Positions 46,681 through 57,308 of a DNA stretch of 64,000 bases are shown piece by piece (the stretch's first letter is position 1; each line of letters begins with the position of its first letter). Position numbers and translations under genes: made by a program. This stretch comes from Kyrpidia spormannii (lineage in GTDB: Bacteria; Bacillota; Bacilli; Kyrpidiales; Kyrpidiaceae), in assembly GCF_002804065.1 (NCBI RefSeq), contig NZ_CP024955.1:2232001-2296000 (forward strand). Reading direction: 5' to 3'. The notes under the pieces were generated by a model. The model was not told the DNA's origin, made no database searches, and worked only from the letters and a program-made list of their open reading frames with translations.

Positions 46681-47586
46681 TTAGAGCCACGGCCAATAGA
46701 CGACGGCAAAACTCGCCCCCACCCACAGGAGGCCGTTGATCACAAAGGGGGTGTCTCGCACCACAATCTGATCGGGATTCTCCCCTTCATTTTTCTGATT
46801 GACCAAGTAGAGATAGCGAAAGAGACCGTACATGACAAAGGGAACGGTCACCATCGCTCTGGGACCTTGAGGTCCACTGAAGGTGTACATGGCGTACGTC
46901 ATAATGGTGGCGGCTGTCGAGATCGAAATCAGCTGGTTGAGGAGATCCACCGTGTACACGCCGAGATTGGCCCTATGGACCGCCGCTTGATCCTCCAGGG
47001 CGGCCAGTTCCGCCCGGCGTTTACAAAGGCCCAGCACGGAGGCCAACAGGAAGGTCGTGAGCAAAAGCCACGGACTCGGCGGCACTTCGGCAGCAAACGC
47101 CCCGGCCACCACCCGGAGGACAAACCCGAAGGCGATGATTAACACGTCGACGATGGCATAATGTTTCAAGACAGTGCTGTACAGTAAATTCATCAACCCG
47201 TAGATCAGCAGCACCGTCGGAACTCCAGCGCCCGTGTCCGCTACCCAGCCCAACCACTCGGCCACCACAAAGAGGGCGGCAGCCAAAACCACCGCCGGCC
47301 CCGGGGACACCCGGCCGGACGCCAAAGGGCGGTGCTTTTTTTTCGGGTGAGCCCGATCCCTGTCCATGTCCATGAAATCGTTGACCACGTACACGGCACT
47401 GCTCATGAGACAGAATGCCACCGTGGCCGCCACCGTGGCCCACAGGGAACCCCAGTTGCCAATCTTGCCGGCAAAAAATACCGGCGCCAAGACAAAGACG
47501 TTTTTCATCCATTGACGGGGGCGCATCAGTGTCCATAAATCGCTCCCCATAGCCGAAATCGCTCGGCGGTGCGTATCCCGTTCCAC
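46681..47586 (-). CDS. UbiA-family prenyltransferase, DPPR-synthase-like
   Basis: Membrane enzyme of 301 residues with about eight hydrophobic segments. The first Asp-rich motif is VVNDFMDMDRDRAHPKK with KHRPLASGRVSP after it; the second is near YAIVDVLIIAFGFVLRVVAG. The LRPRQW-like start (LMRPRQWMKNVFVLAP) and the RPLASG-FGFVLRVVAGA pattern recall decaprenyl-phosphate phosphoribosyltransferase rather than menaquinone or heme O enzymes. GTG at 47586 after GGGGGG is preferred; ATG at 47550 is possible. The prenyl acceptor cannot be read from the sequence. Confidence 0.82.
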   Translation of the reverse strand: MERDTHRRAISAMGSDLWTLMRPRQWMKNVFVLAPVFFAGKIGNWGSLWATVAATVAFCLMSSAVYVVNDFMDMDRDRAHPKKKHRPLASGRVSPGPAVVLAAALFVVAEWLGWVADTGAGVPTVLLIYGLMNLLYSTVLKHYAIVDVLIIAFGFVLRVVAGAFAAEVPPSPWLLLTTFLLASVLGLCKRRAELAALEDQAAVHRANLGVYTVDLLNQLISISTAATIMTYAMYTFSGPQGPRAMVTVPFVMYGLFRYLYLVNQKNEGENPDQIVVRDTPFVINGLLWVGASFAVVYWPWL

Positions 47587-47737
47587 GATGTTCCCCCCGG
47601 TCTCTTCAACCTCACCCGTTCCCTGAAGCCTGTGAGGTTTTCTCCTTCGAGATACACATCCCATTGTACACGAAAAGCGCCCGGGGGAAATCCCTCCCAG
47701 GCACGTTCCGCCAGACTCCACTGCTTCTCAAACCGGT

Positions 47738-48820
47738 TTACTCGAGTTCCAACCTTTCGAGAACGGCCTCGGTGATCTCCTCCGTCCGGCTGATGCGATC
47801 CCCCGGGCCCGCCAAGTCGGCCGTTCGATACCCTTCCTCCAGCACACGATCTACCGCTCGGACGATGGCCTGATCCGCCCTGGGTTCATTCAGGCTAAAA
47901 CGATACATCAGCCCGACAGAGAGCATCGTCCCCAGAGGGTTCGCGAGACCCTGCCCGGCGATATCCGGCGCCGAACCGTGAACAGGCTCGTACAGTCCTG
48001 GCCCATCGCCGAGGCTGGCGGAGGGCAACATCCCGATAGAGCCGGTGAGCACCGCCGCTTCGTCGCTGAGAATATCGCCAAACATGTTTTCCGTGACAAT
48101 GACCCCGAACTGGTTCGGACTGCGAACCAATTGCATGGCGCAGTTATCCACCAGCATATGGCCAAAGGCCACATCGGGGTAGTCTGTTGCCACCCGCTCC
48201 ACCACTTCCCGCCAGTGGCGAGAGCTTTCGAGCACATTGGCCTTGTCAACGGAAGTCAGCGCTTTTCCCGCTTTCCGGGCGGCGTCAAAGCCCAGGCGGA
48301 CGATACGCTCGATTTCCGCCGTGGTATACACCAGCTCGTCCACCACCCGCGTGCCGCCGTCGATGGGCTCCCGGCGTTTCGGGCCAAAATACAGTCCGCC
48401 CGTCAGCTCCCGGACGATCAGGAGATCCACCCCCTCCACCTTTTCCCGGCGAAGAGGGGAGGCGCCGAGAAGGGGCGTATAAGCCCGCACCGGACGCAGG
48501 TTTGCATAAACGCCGAGAGCTTTCCGAATCCCGAGCAGGCCCGCCTCGGGGCGCCGATCGCCCCCCAGCCGATCCCACTTGGGGCCTCCCACAGCACCGA
48601 GGAGCACGGCGTCGGCTTCCCGGGCGGCTTTCAATGTGCCCTCGGGCAGCGGCTCTCCAAAGGCTTCAATGGCCGCCCCGCCGATGGCGTGTTCCTCAAA
48701 GATCACCTCGTGACCCAAGGCCCCGGCGACGGCTTCGATGAGCCGCCGCCCTGCCTGAACCACCTCGGGTCCGATTCCGTCTCCAGGCAGCAGGACAAGG
48801 CGATAGACCTTTTCAGACAC
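47738..48820 (-). CDS. leuB: 3-isopropylmalate dehydrogenase
   Basis: NAD-dependent decarboxylating dehydrogenase of leucine synthesis, 360 residues. Starts with [16 protein letters not shown]; substrate/metal region [20 protein letters not shown]; signature [21 protein letters not shown]-terminal NAD pocket [21 protein letters not shown] start overlapping the leuA stop by 8 bases. No leuC or leuD follows, so isopropylmalate isomerase must be encoded elsewhere. Confidence 0.96.
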   Translation of the reverse strand: MSEKVYRLVLLPGDGIGPEVVQAGRRLIEAVAGALGHEVIFEEHAIGGAAIEAFGEPLPEGTLKAAREADAVLLGAVGGPKWDRLGGDRRPEAGLLGIRKALGVYANLRPVRAYTPLLGASPLRREKVEGVDLLIVRELTGGLYFGPKRREPIDGGTRVVDELVYTTAEIERIVRLGFDAARKAGKALTSVDKANVLESSRHWREVVERVATDYPDVAFGHMLVDNCAMQLVRSPNQFGVIVTENMFGDILSDEAAVLTGSIGMLPSASLGDGPGLYEPVHGSAPDIAGQGLANPLGTMLSVGLMYRFSLNEPRADQAIVRAVDRVLEEGYRTADLAGPGDRISRTEEITEAVLERLELE

Positions 48821-50363
48821 CCGCTTTCACCCGGGCTGCTCCCGCAGACCGCCCCTGCCCCGCCGCCAACCGATTCACAGCATCCAGGTAGGCTTTCGCA
48901 CTGGCTTCCAATACATCGGTGCTCACACCCCGGCCGCTCACCACGGCTTCACCCTGCCGCACCTGGACCCGCACCTCGCCGAGGGCATCCCGGCCACCGG
49001 TGACCGATTGAATCTGATAACTCACCAGTTCAGTCGCTCCCCCCGTCACCCGGTCGATAGCTTGATAAATAGCGTCCACGGCGCCGTTGCCCACCGCGGC
49101 TTCTTCCACCACGGTCCCGTCCGCCAGCCGCACCCGGAGCGTCGCCGTGGGAACGGCGGTGTTGCCGGCGGAGATGTGCAGGTACTCCAGTTGATAGAGG
49201 TCCGAGCGTTCAACGGTATGACTGTCGTCCACCAAAGCGGCGATGTCGTCGTCGGTCACTGTTTTCTTTTTGTCACACAGGTCTTTGAAACGTTTAAACA
49301 ACTCATTGACCTCTTCATCCGAGAGCTGATAGCCCATCTCCGTCAGCTTTTCCCGGAAGGCGTGGCGCCCGGAGTGTTTGCCGAGCACCAGTTTGCTTTC
49401 CGCCACCCCGATCGTTTCGGGTTTCATAATCTCGTAGGTCAGCTTCTCTTTCAGTACCCCGTCCTGGTGAATGCCGGATTCGTGCGCAAAGGCGTTCGCC
49501 CCGACGATGGCTTTGTTCGGCGGCACCACGAATCCTGTGAGTTTACTCACCAGTCGGCTGGTGCGGTAGATCTGATTGAGCACAATGTTCGTTTTCGCCT
49601 GGTAGAAATCCTGCCGGGTCGCCAAAGCCATGACTACCTCTTCTAAAGAGGCGTTGCCCGCCCGCTCTCCGATGCCGTTGATCGTGACCTCCACTTGAGT
49701 GATTCCCGCCTCGATGCCCGCCAGGGTGTTCGAGACCGCCATCCCCAGATCGTCGTGGCAATGGCTGGACAGCTTGATCTTTTCGATCCCTGGCACCCGC
49801 TCCCGCAAAGCCCGGATCTTTCCCGCGTACTCCTGGGGCGTTAGATAACCCACTGTATCCGGGACATTGAACACCTTGGCCCCGGCCCGGATGGCCACCT
49901 CGGCTACTTGGCAGAGAAAGTCGATGTCCGTCCTCCCCGCATCTTCAGCGGAGAATTCCACGTTGCTCATATACTTGACCGCATAGCGAACGGCGGCGTC
50001 GATCTGCTCCAAAACTTGTTCCCGGGTCAATCTCAGCTTGTGCTGAAGATGGATGTCCGAGGTTGCCAGAAAGACGTGAATTCGCGGGTCTTCGGCATCC
50101 CGCAGGGCTTCATACGCCCTGTCGATATCCGACTGGACACTGCGGGCCAAACTGCACACGGTCAACCCGCGCACCTCCCGGGCAATTTCCGCCACGGACT
50201 CAAAGTCGCCCGGCGACGCCGCCGCGAATCCGGCTTCGATGACATCCACGCCGAGACGGCCCAACTGACGCGCGATCTCCAATTTCTCCTCCCGGCTGAG
50301 GTTAATTCCCGGGGATTGTTCGCCGTCCCGCAGCGTGGTGTCGAACACCTCGATGGTCCGCAT
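48813..50363 (-). CDS. leuA: 2-isopropylmalate synthase
   Basis: Condenses 2-oxoisovalerate with acetyl-CoA. The 516-residue protein has the HMGL-like catalytic barrel ([19 protein letters not shown], metal motif [19 protein letters not shown]), [18 protein letters not shown], and the C-terminal LeuA allosteric domain, through which leucine normally inhibits. ATG at 50363 has GGGAGG upstream; a longer frame to 50411 is less likely. Fifth gene of the ilv-leu operon. Confidence 0.96.
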   Translation of the reverse strand: MRTIEVFDTTLRDGEQSPGINLSREEKLEIARQLGRLGVDVIEAGFAAASPGDFESVAEIAREVRGLTVCSLARSVQSDIDRAYEALRDAEDPRIHVFLATSDIHLQHKLRLTREQVLEQIDAAVRYAVKYMSNVEFSAEDAGRTDIDFLCQVAEVAIRAGAKVFNVPDTVGYLTPQEYAGKIRALRERVPGIEKIKLSSHCHDDLGMAVSNTLAGIEAGITQVEVTINGIGERAGNASLEEVVMALATRQDFYQAKTNIVLNQIYRTSRLVSKLTGFVVPPNKAIVGANAFAHESGIHQDGVLKEKLTYEIMKPETIGVAESKLVLGKHSGRHAFREKLTEMGYQLSDEEVNELFKRFKDLCDKKKTVTDDDIAALVDDSHTVERSDLYQLEYLHISAGNTAVPTATLRVRLADGTVVEEAAVGNGAVDAIYQAIDRVTGGATELVSYQIQSVTGGRDALGEVRVQVRQGEAVVSGRGVSTDVLEASAKAYLDAVNRLAAGQGRSAGAARVKAGV

Positions 50364-50407
50364 GTGTGCCACCTCCCGCGTGTGTACCGCTCTGTAACGA
50401 GCGGAGG

Positions 50408-51400
50408 TCATTTTTTAATCCAAGTCATCATTTCCCGCAGTTTTCCGCCCACCACTTCGATGGGATGATTCTGCTCCGCTTTCCGCCTGGCGTTGAAGAA
50501 CGGCCGGTTGGCCTGGTTCTCCAGAATCCATTCCCGGGCGAATTGCCCACTTTGAATCTCTGCGAGGATTTTTCGCATCTCGGCCCGGGTCTCCTCGGTG
50601 ATAATCCGGGGCCCGCTCCGGTAATCCCCGAACTCCGCCGTATCGCTGATGGAGTACCGCATCCGGGATAACCCGCCCTCATACATGAGATCCACGATCA
50701 GTTTCATCTCGTGCAGACACTCGAAAAAGGCGATCTCGGGTTTGTATCCCGCTTCGACGAGGGTCTCGAAACCGGCTTTGATCAGGTTGGAGACTCCGCC
50801 GCACAGTACCGCCTGTTCGCCAAACAGGTCGGTCTCGGTTTCTTCTTTGAAAGTGGTCTCGATCACCCCGGCCCGGGTCGCCCCGATGCCTTTGGCAAAA
50901 GCCAGGGCGATCTCTTTGGCCTTGCCGGAGGCGTCCTGGTGAACCGCCAGCAGCGCCGGCACCCCGGTTCCTTCTTGGAAGGTGCGCCGAACGAGGTGTC
51001 CCGGGCCCTTCGGGGCGATCATGGTCACGTCCACGTCCGCCGGAGGATCGATCTGGCCGAAATGAATATTGAATCCGTGGGCGAACATCAGCATCTGGCC
51101 ACTGCGCAGGTTCGGCTGCATCTCCTCCCGATAGGTCTGGGCCTGGCGCTCGTCCGGGATGAGGATTTGGATCAGGTCGGCCCGCTCGGTGGCCTCGGCC
51201 ACAGACAGGACTTCAAACCCGTCCGCCTCGGCTTGCTTCCAGGAGCGGCCCGGACGCAGTCCCACCACCACCGATACGCCGCTGTCGCGAAGGTTTTGCG
51301 CTTGGGCGTGGCCCTGACTGCCGTAACCCAGCACCGCAACCGTCTTCCCGTCCAACAATTTCAAATCCGCGTCTTGTTCATAGTAGATTTTCAATGACAA
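50408..51400 (-). CDS. ilvC: Ketol-acid reductoisomerase
   Basis: Isomerises and reduces acetolactate to 2,3-dihydroxyisovalerate. The 330-residue class I enzyme shows [19 protein letters not shown] (NADPH fold), [22 protein letters not shown], and the metal residues in [19 protein letters not shown] and [20 protein letters not shown]. The start is a TTG (51400 or 51394); the former has GGGAG nine bases upstream. Confidence 0.95.
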   Translation of the reverse strand: MSLKIYYEQDADLKLLDGKTVAVLGYGSQGHAQAQNLRDSGVSVVVGLRPGRSWKQAEADGFEVLSVAEATERADLIQILIPDERQAQTYREEMQPNLRSGQMLMFAHGFNIHFGQIDPPADVDVTMIAPKGPGHLVRRTFQEGTGVPALLAVHQDASGKAKEIALAFAKGIGATRAGVIETTFKEETETDLFGEQAVLCGGVSNLIKAGFETLVEAGYKPEIAFFECLHEMKLIVDLMYEGGLSRMRYSISDTAEFGDYRSGPRIITEETRAEMRKILAEIQSGQFAREWILENQANRPFFNARRKAEQNHPIEVVGGKLREMMTWIKK

Positions 51401-51463
51401 AACGATTCGCTCCCATCTGTACAAGAATGTGAATCAAGAGATTTGCTACCGCTCTTGAAGCGG

Positions 51464-51958
51464 TCAGACTCGCACTTTGACCAAGCTGCCCCGCATCAAA
51501 GCGGTCACGCCGGTTCGGGCGATCTCTTTGATGCCGTAAGGGCGAAGGAGCTCGATCAAGGCGTCGATTTTATCCATATCGCCGGTGGCCTGGACCACCA
51601 GGCTGTTCCGGCCCACATCCACGATAGCCGCCCGGAAGGGCTCAATGAGATGGGTGATCTCCGGCCGAGTGGTCGCCGTCGCCGCCACTTTGATGAGGAC
51701 CAACTCCCGGGCCACCATGGGCTCTTCCGTCAAGTCGTTCACCTTGATGACATCCACCAATTTGTGGAGTTGTTTCATAATCTGTTCCAGCGTTCTTTCA
51801 TCGCCGGAGGTGACCAGGGTCATGCGGGACAGCCCTGCCTCCTCGGCGTTGCCCACGGTGATGCTTTCGATGTTGAACCCTCGCCGGGAAAACAATCCGG
51901 CAACCCGGGCCAGCACCCCCGGTTGATCGTTGACCAGGACCGAGAGAACGTGCTTCAA
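51464..51958 (-). CDS. ilvN: Acetolactate synthase small (regulatory) subunit
   Basis: Regulatory subunit of 164 residues with an N-terminal ACT domain ([20 protein letters not shown]) and a C-terminal extension ([20 protein letters not shown]). It confers valine feedback on IlvB. The TTG start overlaps the ilvB stop (TTGA) and has GGGAGG upstream. Confidence 0.95.
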   Translation of the reverse strand: MKHVLSVLVNDQPGVLARVAGLFSRRGFNIESITVGNAEEAGLSRMTLVTSGDERTLEQIMKQLHKLVDVIKVNDLTEEPMVARELVLIKVAATATTRPEITHLIEPFRAAIVDVGRNSLVVQATGDMDKIDALIELLRPYGIKEIARTGVTALMRGSLVKVRV

Positions 51959-53691
51959 TCATCCCACCTCCCGATCATCTCATCGGTGCCCGCCCCAGGA
52001 GGGACCATCGGGAAGACATTTTCTTCTTCAGGGACGACAAAATCGACGACAACCGGTCCGGGGTGGGCGAGCATTTCCCGAATGGCTTCCCGGGCTTCCT
52101 CCGGCGTCTGGGCCCGGAGGCCGCGGATCCCGTACGCCTCCGCCACCTTCACGAAATCCGGAGCTCCCACCCGGGACTCCGCGTAGCGGCGGTCGTAGAA
52201 CAACTGCTGCCACTGCCGGACCATGCCGAGAAACCCGTTGTTGATAATTGCCACTTTGACCGGCAGGCCGTTTTCCGCCACCGTCTGAAGCTCCTGGATA
52301 TTCATCTGGAAGCTGGCGTCCCCGGCCACACAGATGACCGTTTCACCCGGTTTTGCCAACTGCACCCCCATCGCCGCCGGAAATCCGAAACCCATCGTTC
52401 CGAGCCCTCCGGAGGTGACCCACTGCCGGGGGCGCTTGAACCGGTAGAACAGGGCCGCCCACATCTGATGTTGTCCGACCTCGGTGGTGAGGATCGCCTC
52501 GCCCCGGGTCGCGTCCCACAGCATCTCCAGGACCTGCTGGGGTTTCAACACCCCCGGCTCGGCCTTGTAGCCCAGGGGCCACTGTTCATCCCAGGCCCGG
52601 ATCTGGTCGATCCAGGCCTTGGTCCCCACCGGGCCCACCTCGGGGAGCATGGCCGACAATACCCGTTTCACGTCGCCCACCAAAGGCAGGTCCACCGCCA
52701 CGTTTTTCCCGATCTCCGCCGGGTCGATGTCGATGTGCACCTTTTTCGAATGCGGCGAAAATCGTTCCAACTTGCCCGTGGCCCGGTCGTCAAACCGCGC
52801 CCCCACGGCGATGAGTAGATCGCATTCCATCACCGCCCGGTTGGCCGCGAAGGTCCCGTGCATGCCCAGCATGCCGACAAACAGCGGATCGGCAGAAGGA
52901 AACGCCCCCAGTCCCATCAGGGTGGAAACCACGGGAATGCCCGTTTTGTGTGCAAACTCCCGCAACTCTTCAGCCGCCCCGGAATGGACCACGCCGCCGC
53001 CGACGTACAGTAGCGGCCGCCGGGACTCCCGGATTGCCTCCGTGACTTTCGACAACTGGGTGGGATTGGGTGTATACGTCGGGTTGTAGCCCCGGATAAA
53101 AACGCGCTCGGGCCACTCAAACACCGCCTTTTGGTTGGCGACATTCTTTGGCACATCGATCAGCACCGGCCCCGGTCGGCCGGTGGCGGCAATATGAAAC
53201 GCTTCCCGCACCACCCGGGGAATATCCGCGGCGTCCCGCACCTGATAACTGTGTTTCGTGATCGGCATGGTGATCCCGATGATGTCGGCTTCCTGGAAGG
53301 AATCGCTGCCAATGAGGTCCGTGGCCACCTGGCCCGTAAACAAGACCAGAGGAGTGGAATCCATGTACGCATCGGCGATCCCCGTCACCAAGTTCGTGGC
53401 CCCCGGCCCGGAGGTCGCGAGCACCACCCCGGGCCGCCCGGTCACCCGGGCATACCCCTCTGCCGCGTGAACCGCTCCTTGTTCATGCCGGGTGAGGATA
53501 TGCCTGATTCCGGAGCCATATAGCGCGTCATAGATGGGCAGCACCGCGCCGCCGGGGTACCCGAACATGATCTCCACGCCTTCCCGTTTCAAACACTCCA
53601 CCAACATCTCCGCCCCGGTCATCACCCTGGGGCCGGCCGCCGGGGCCGAGGCCTCAGGTTCGGGCACAACCTCCAGCTTTTGCGTTTCCAT
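51955..53691 (-). CDS. ilvB: Acetolactate synthase large (catalytic) subunit
   Basis: ThDP-dependent enzyme, 578 residues, condensing pyruvate to acetolactate or with 2-oxobutyrate. Motifs: [18 protein letters not shown] with catalytic Glu in THE equivalent [22 protein letters not shown]-region HRLGMHGT-like [16 protein letters not shown], and the ThDP motif [17 protein letters not shown] ... [13 protein letters not shown]. It is followed directly by ilvN. Confidence 0.96.
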   Translation of the reverse strand: METQKLEVVPEPEASAPAAGPRVMTGAEMLVECLKREGVEIMFGYPGGAVLPIYDALYGSGIRHILTRHEQGAVHAAEGYARVTGRPGVVLATSGPGATNLVTGIADAYMDSTPLVLFTGQVATDLIGSDSFQEADIIGITMPITKHSYQVRDAADIPRVVREAFHIAATGRPGPVLIDVPKNVANQKAVFEWPERVFIRGYNPTYTPNPTQLSKVTEAIRESRRPLLYVGGGVVHSGAAEELREFAHKTGIPVVSTLMGLGAFPSADPLFVGMLGMHGTFAANRAVMECDLLIAVGARFDDRATGKLERFSPHSKKVHIDIDPAEIGKNVAVDLPLVGDVKRVLSAMLPEVGPVGTKAWIDQIRAWDEQWPLGYKAEPGVLKPQQVLEMLWDATRGEAILTTEVGQHQMWAALFYRFKRPRQWVTSGGLGTMGFGFPAAMGVQLAKPGETVICVAGDASFQMNIQELQTVAENGLPVKVAIINNGFLGMVRQWQQLFYDRRYAESRVGAPDFVKVAEAYGIRGLRAQTPEEAREAIREMLAHPGPVVVDFVVPEEENVFPMVPPGAGTDEMIGRWDD

Positions 53692-53722
53692 CCTCTTTCA
53701 CCTCAACCCCGTCGTCTTGGTT

Positions 53723-54628
53723 TTAGACCTGATGGGAGGCGGCTTCGGGATACACCTGATAACCGTCCACCCGAGTCAGGGCCCGGAAATGCTCCAGCAA
53801 CCGCTTGGTCATCTCCCCGGGGACGCCCCGACCGATTTCCCGGCCGTCCACCTCCACCACCGGGATCAACTCCGCGGCGGTGCCCGTCAGAAAACATTCA
53901 TCGGCGACAAACACATCGTGCCGGGTAAAGGGCTCTTCGGCCACCGGGATGCCTTCCCGCTGGCAAATTTCGATGATCGCGTTTCGCGTGATCCCCTCCA
54001 ACGCCCCGAGATATGTGGGTGGAGTGATAACCCGCCCGTTTTTCACGATAAACACGTTGTCACCCGACGCTTCGCAAACGTAGCCATCCTGGTTCAGAAT
54101 CAAGGCCTCCAGAGCCCCGGCGCGGCTCGCTTCGATTTTGGTTAAAATATTATTGAGATAGTTTAACGATTTGATTTTCGGATTGAGAGCATCCGGATTG
54201 TTTCGCCGGGTGGGCACTGTCACCACTCGTAAGCCCTGATCATAAAATTCTTGCGGATACAATTTAATCTGATCGGCGATGATGATGACATTGGCGCCTG
54301 AGCAGTTATGCGGGTCGAGCCCTAAATCCCCGGGGCCCCGGGAGACCACCAGGCGGATATACGCGTCTTTCAGGCCATTCCTGCGCACCGTCTCCGCCAC
54401 TGCCTGTTGCATCTCTTCAAAAGTCAGTGGAATCTGCAACAAAATTGATTTGGCCGACTCATAAAGCCGTACAATGTGCTGGCGGAGGCGAAAGATGTTC
54501 CCACCGTACGCGCGAATCCCTTCAAAAATACCGTCTCCGTACAAAAATCCGTGATCGAATACCGAGACCGTCGCCCGTTTGGGATCGACGAACTCCCCGT
54601 TCAAGTAGATGAGTTGACCTTCACTCAC
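53723..54628 (-). CDS. ilvE: Branched-chain amino acid aminotransferase
   Basis: Fold-type IV PLP enzyme of 301 residues. It opens QLIYLNGEFVDPKRA; the PLP Lys is in NPKIKSLNYLNNILTK near residue 160; EASGDNVFIVKNGRVITPP and GITRNAIIEICQREGIPV follow. First gene of the ilvE-ilvB-ilvN-ilvC-leuA-leuB operon, 32 bases after the T-box terminator. GTG start with GGGAG upstream. Confidence 0.95.
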   Translation of the reverse strand: MSEGQLIYLNGEFVDPKRATVSVFDHGFLYGDGIFEGIRAYGGNIFRLRQHIVRLYESAKSILLQIPLTFEEMQQAVAETVRRNGLKDAYIRLVVSRGPGDLGLDPHNCSGANVIIIADQIKLYPQEFYDQGLRVVTVPTRRNNPDALNPKIKSLNYLNNILTKIEASRAGALEALILNQDGYVCEASGDNVFIVKNGRVITPPTYLGALEGITRNAIIEICQREGIPVAEEPFTRHDVFVADECFLTGTAAELIPVVEVDGREIGRGVPGEMTKRLLEHFRALTRVDGYQVYPEAASHQV

Positions 54629-54659
54629 CGCTCTCTCTCCCTTCTCACTTACCCCATCG

Positions 54660-55032
54660 GGGAAAACGGAAAAAGCCTTTCACCCCCGGCACACTTGGTG
54701 CACGGTCCGGGGCGAAAGGCTTTGTTCGCGGTACCACCCAGGTTCGTCGGCGTTTCGCAACGCACGACCTCGTGAAGTCTCTCACAATACGAGACTTCCG
54801 GCGGGATAACGGCCGCCGCCTGCCGTCGTCGCCTACTGGTACCTCCCTCTCAGGGGAAGCCGTTCGGCGAGAGGCTCAGGGGTGAGCTGGACATCGGAGA
54901 TAAAGGCCGGGCTCTCACCTACCCCGACTCTCTGGGCTTTAGAGCTCCGCGTCTTCCTGTCCCCGTCATTGCCTGTGTTCTTCTTCACCGTGTCGAGTTG
55001 CCGCCGCACGGGGCAACCGATTGAAATATTTA
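54660..55032 (-). ncRNA. T-box leader of the ilv-leu operon
   Basis: A leader of about 370 bases lies between the promoter and ilvE. The T-box sequence GGGTGGTACCGCG (minus strand, 54739-54727) precedes a terminator (54723-54671). Stem I features include AGAGAG, GGTGAGAGCCCGG and a CGGAG/CTCCG helix. A specifier loop fits with CTC (54886-54884) followed by A, between GGACA/TGTCC and CAGG/CCTG helices. Uncharged tRNA-Leu would then favour antitermination. ATC near 54905 is a weaker alternative. The leader controls the whole ilvEBNC-leuAB run. Confidence 0.92.
54671..54723 (-). terminator. T-box-controlled terminator
   Basis: On the minus strand AAAGCCTTTCGCCCC pairs with GGGGGTGAAAGGCTTT and is followed by TTTT. 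It competes with the antiterminator formed by the T-box sequence just upstream. Confidence 0.92.
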
Positions 55033-55038
55033 TCTCGG

Positions 55039-55067
55039 ATTATAGAGGTCGGACAAAGGAGTGTCAA
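55039..55067 (-). promoter_or_regulatory. Consensus sigma-A promoter of the ilv-leu operon
   Basis: TTGACA (55067-55062), a 17-base spacer and TATAAT (55044-55039) on the minus strand match the vegetative consensus at every position. Transcription should start near 55032, at the 5' end of the T-box leader. Confidence 0.95.
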
Positions 55068-55094
55068 GGGTTTCTTCTAAAGGTTATGTGAAGA

Positions 55095-55976
55095 TTATGC
55101 GATGACCGGATACGTCCCGAGGTCCCGAACCGCCGCCCCAGTTTCATGAATCCCCTCCACCGCCCGAATCACCGCCGGATCCCACCACTGTCCCTCCATG
55201 TCCACAAAAAAATGATAGCTACCAAGTCCTCGGCGGGTGGGGCGGGATTCGATCCGGGTCAGGTTGACCCGTTCCCGGGCAAAACAGGCCAAAACCTCAT
55301 ATAAGGCGCCGGGATGGTCTTCCCCGAGGGTGATCAAGGCGGACGTCTTGCTGGAACCGTGCCGCCGACAAAATTCCCGCTGCTGATCCTCGGTCCACCG
55401 GGATTCAGCGGCCACCAACACAAATCGGGTCCGATTGTTGGCCTCGTCTTGAATCTCACTATCAAGGATTTCTAGACCGTAGATCCGGGCGGCTAAGCGG
55501 GTTCCAATCGCCGCCAAATCCTCGGGATCCCGGATAACCCGTTCCGCCGCCGCGGCCGTGCTTTCAGCCGCATACTGAGGGACCCCTGGAAAGTGGTTTC
55601 GAAGATATCCTCGACACTGGGCCAGGGCCTGGGGATGACTGACAATTCCCTCGATCTGCTCTCCCGAAACCCCCGAACGGGCTAGAAGGTGGTGGGAGAC
55701 GGGCAGGGCCGCCTCCGCCGCGATGACCAGTCCCCCTTCGTGGGCCAACCAGTCCAAAGTGATATTCACGGATCCCTCCAAGGAATTCTCGATGGGCACC
55801 ACCCCGAAGGCCGTGGCTCCAGAAGCCGTCAGGTCGAGCACATCCGCAATGGTGTCGCAGGCCACCCATTCTTCTCCAGGGAGATCTGAAGCCAAAACGC
55901 CGGACATGACCCGGGCCGCCTCCTCGGTGAAGGTCCCGGACGGGCCGAGAAAGGCCAATTGTGTTTGTGCTGTCAT
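55095..55976 (-). CDS. pheA: Prephenate dehydratase
   Basis: Converts prephenate to phenylpyruvate for phenylalanine synthesis. The 293-residue protein has LAFLGPSGTFTEEAARVM at the start, GVVPIENSLEGSVNITLD, and EVFD-type NNRTRFVLVAAES. The C-terminal ACT domain has LGEDHPGALYEVLACFARE and the ESRP motif (LTRIESRPTRRGLG) that binds phenylalanine. No chorismate mutase domain. It is the last gene before the ilv promoter, 78 bases after proA. Confidence 0.94.
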   Translation of the reverse strand: MTAQTQLAFLGPSGTFTEEAARVMSGVLASDLPGEEWVACDTIADVLDLTASGATAFGVVPIENSLEGSVNITLDWLAHEGGLVIAAEAALPVSHHLLARSGVSGEQIEGIVSHPQALAQCRGYLRNHFPGVPQYAAESTAAAAERVIRDPEDLAAIGTRLAARIYGLEILDSEIQDEANNRTRFVLVAAESRWTEDQQREFCRRHGSSKTSALITLGEDHPGALYEVLACFARERVNLTRIESRPTRRGLGSYHFFVDMEGQWWDPAVIRAVEGIHETGAAVRDLGTYPVIA

Positions 55977-56054
55977 TGTGAAAATCGTACCGGCTCCTCT
56001 CCACAAGAATCCAACAACCGTTCTCGAAGCAACGCCAGGCCTCCCAGCAGCCTG

Positions 56055-57308
56055 TTACGGGCGCACCTGGCCCCTGCCCCGGATGACGTATTTGTACGTG
56101 GTCAATTCTTTGAGGCCCATGGGTCCCCGGGCGTGCAATTTCTGCGTGCTGATGCCGATTTCCGCTCCGAACCCGAACTGGAATCCGTCCGTGAAGCGGG
56201 TGGACGCGTTGTGATACACCGCCGCCGCATCCACTTCGCGAAGAAAGCGCTCCGCAGCCTCTTTGTCTTCGGTGACGATCGACTCGGAATGATGGGTGCC
56301 GTAGCGATTGATATGCTCGATGGCCGACGGCAGATCCGGCACCACCCGAACCGCCAGGATCAGTCCGAGATATTCCGTGACCCAATCCTCCTCCCCGGCC
56401 GGCACCACATCGGGGACCACGGCCCTGGTCCTCGGGCAGCCGCGGACCTCCACTCCCCGCTCCCGCAGGGACGCCACGATTCCGGGCAAGAAGGAGTCCG
56501 CCACGGCCTCGTGAACCAACAGGGTCTCAATGGCGTTACACACTCCGGGCCGCTGGGTTTTCGCATTGATGGTCAGGGCCGAAGCCATGTCAAGGTCGGC
56601 GGCCTGGTCCACGTACAGATGACAGTTGCCCACCCCGGTTTCGATCACCGGGACAGTGGCCGTCTCCACGACATGTTGGATCAGCCCCGCGCCCCCCCGG
56701 GGGATCACCAGGTCCACCAGCCCCTTTGCCGTCAAAAGCTCATCCACCGCCCGGCGATCGGGGTCATCCACCAAAATCACCGCATCCGCAGGGATCCCCT
56801 CCGTTTCAAGGCTCGCCCGCAAAACCGTGACGATGGCGCGGTTGGAATGGAGGGCGTCGGAACCCCCGCGGAGAATCGCCGCACTCCCGGCTTTGACCAC
56901 CAAACCCGCCGCATCCGCCGTCACATTCGGCCGGGACTCGTAAACCATGCCGACCACCCCGAAGGGCACCCGCACCTTTTCGATCCAAAGACCGTCTTTT
57001 TGTTGCCAAGCCTCCAACACTTCACCGATCACGTCGGGAAGACCTGCAACCTGGCGCAAACCCTCGGCCATCTCCGCCACCCGGCGCTCACTCAGTTGCA
57101 ACCGGTCCAACAGTTCCGGCCTCACTCCCCGCTCCCGAGCCGCCGCCACGTCCTCCTCATTGGCGGCGAGGATCTTCGAGACGTGCTCCTCCAGTCCCCG
57201 GGCCATGGCCAAAACGCCCTTTTGCCGCGCCTCCGGCCCCGCCGCCGCCACTTTTCCCGAAGCCTCTTTGGCTCGAAGCGCCAATTCCTTGACAAGGGTC
57301 ACCTCCAT
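56055..57308 (-). CDS. proA: Gamma-glutamyl phosphate reductase
   Basis: Reduces gamma-glutamyl phosphate to glutamate semialdehyde for proline. The 417-residue protein has PFGVVGMVYESRPNVTADA, LRGGSDALHSN, and the catalytic Cys in TQRPGVCNAIETLLVHE-type stretch (AKTQRPGVCNAIETLLVH). Its start overlaps the proB stop by 10 bases, in the usual proBA order. Confidence 0.96.
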   Translation of the reverse strand: MEVTLVKELALRAKEASGKVAAAGPEARQKGVLAMARGLEEHVSKILAANEEDVAAARERGVRPELLDRLQLSERRVAEMAEGLRQVAGLPDVIGEVLEAWQQKDGLWIEKVRVPFGVVGMVYESRPNVTADAAGLVVKAGSAAILRGGSDALHSNRAIVTVLRASLETEGIPADAVILVDDPDRRAVDELLTAKGLVDLVIPRGGAGLIQHVVETATVPVIETGVGNCHLYVDQAADLDMASALTINAKTQRPGVCNAIETLLVHEAVADSFLPGIVASLRERGVEVRGCPRTRAVVPDVVPAGEEDWVTEYLGLILAVRVVPDLPSAIEHINRYGTHHSESIVTEDKEAAERFLREVDAAAVYHNASTRFTDGFQFGFGAEIGISTQKLHARGPMGLKELTTYKYVIRGRGQVRP

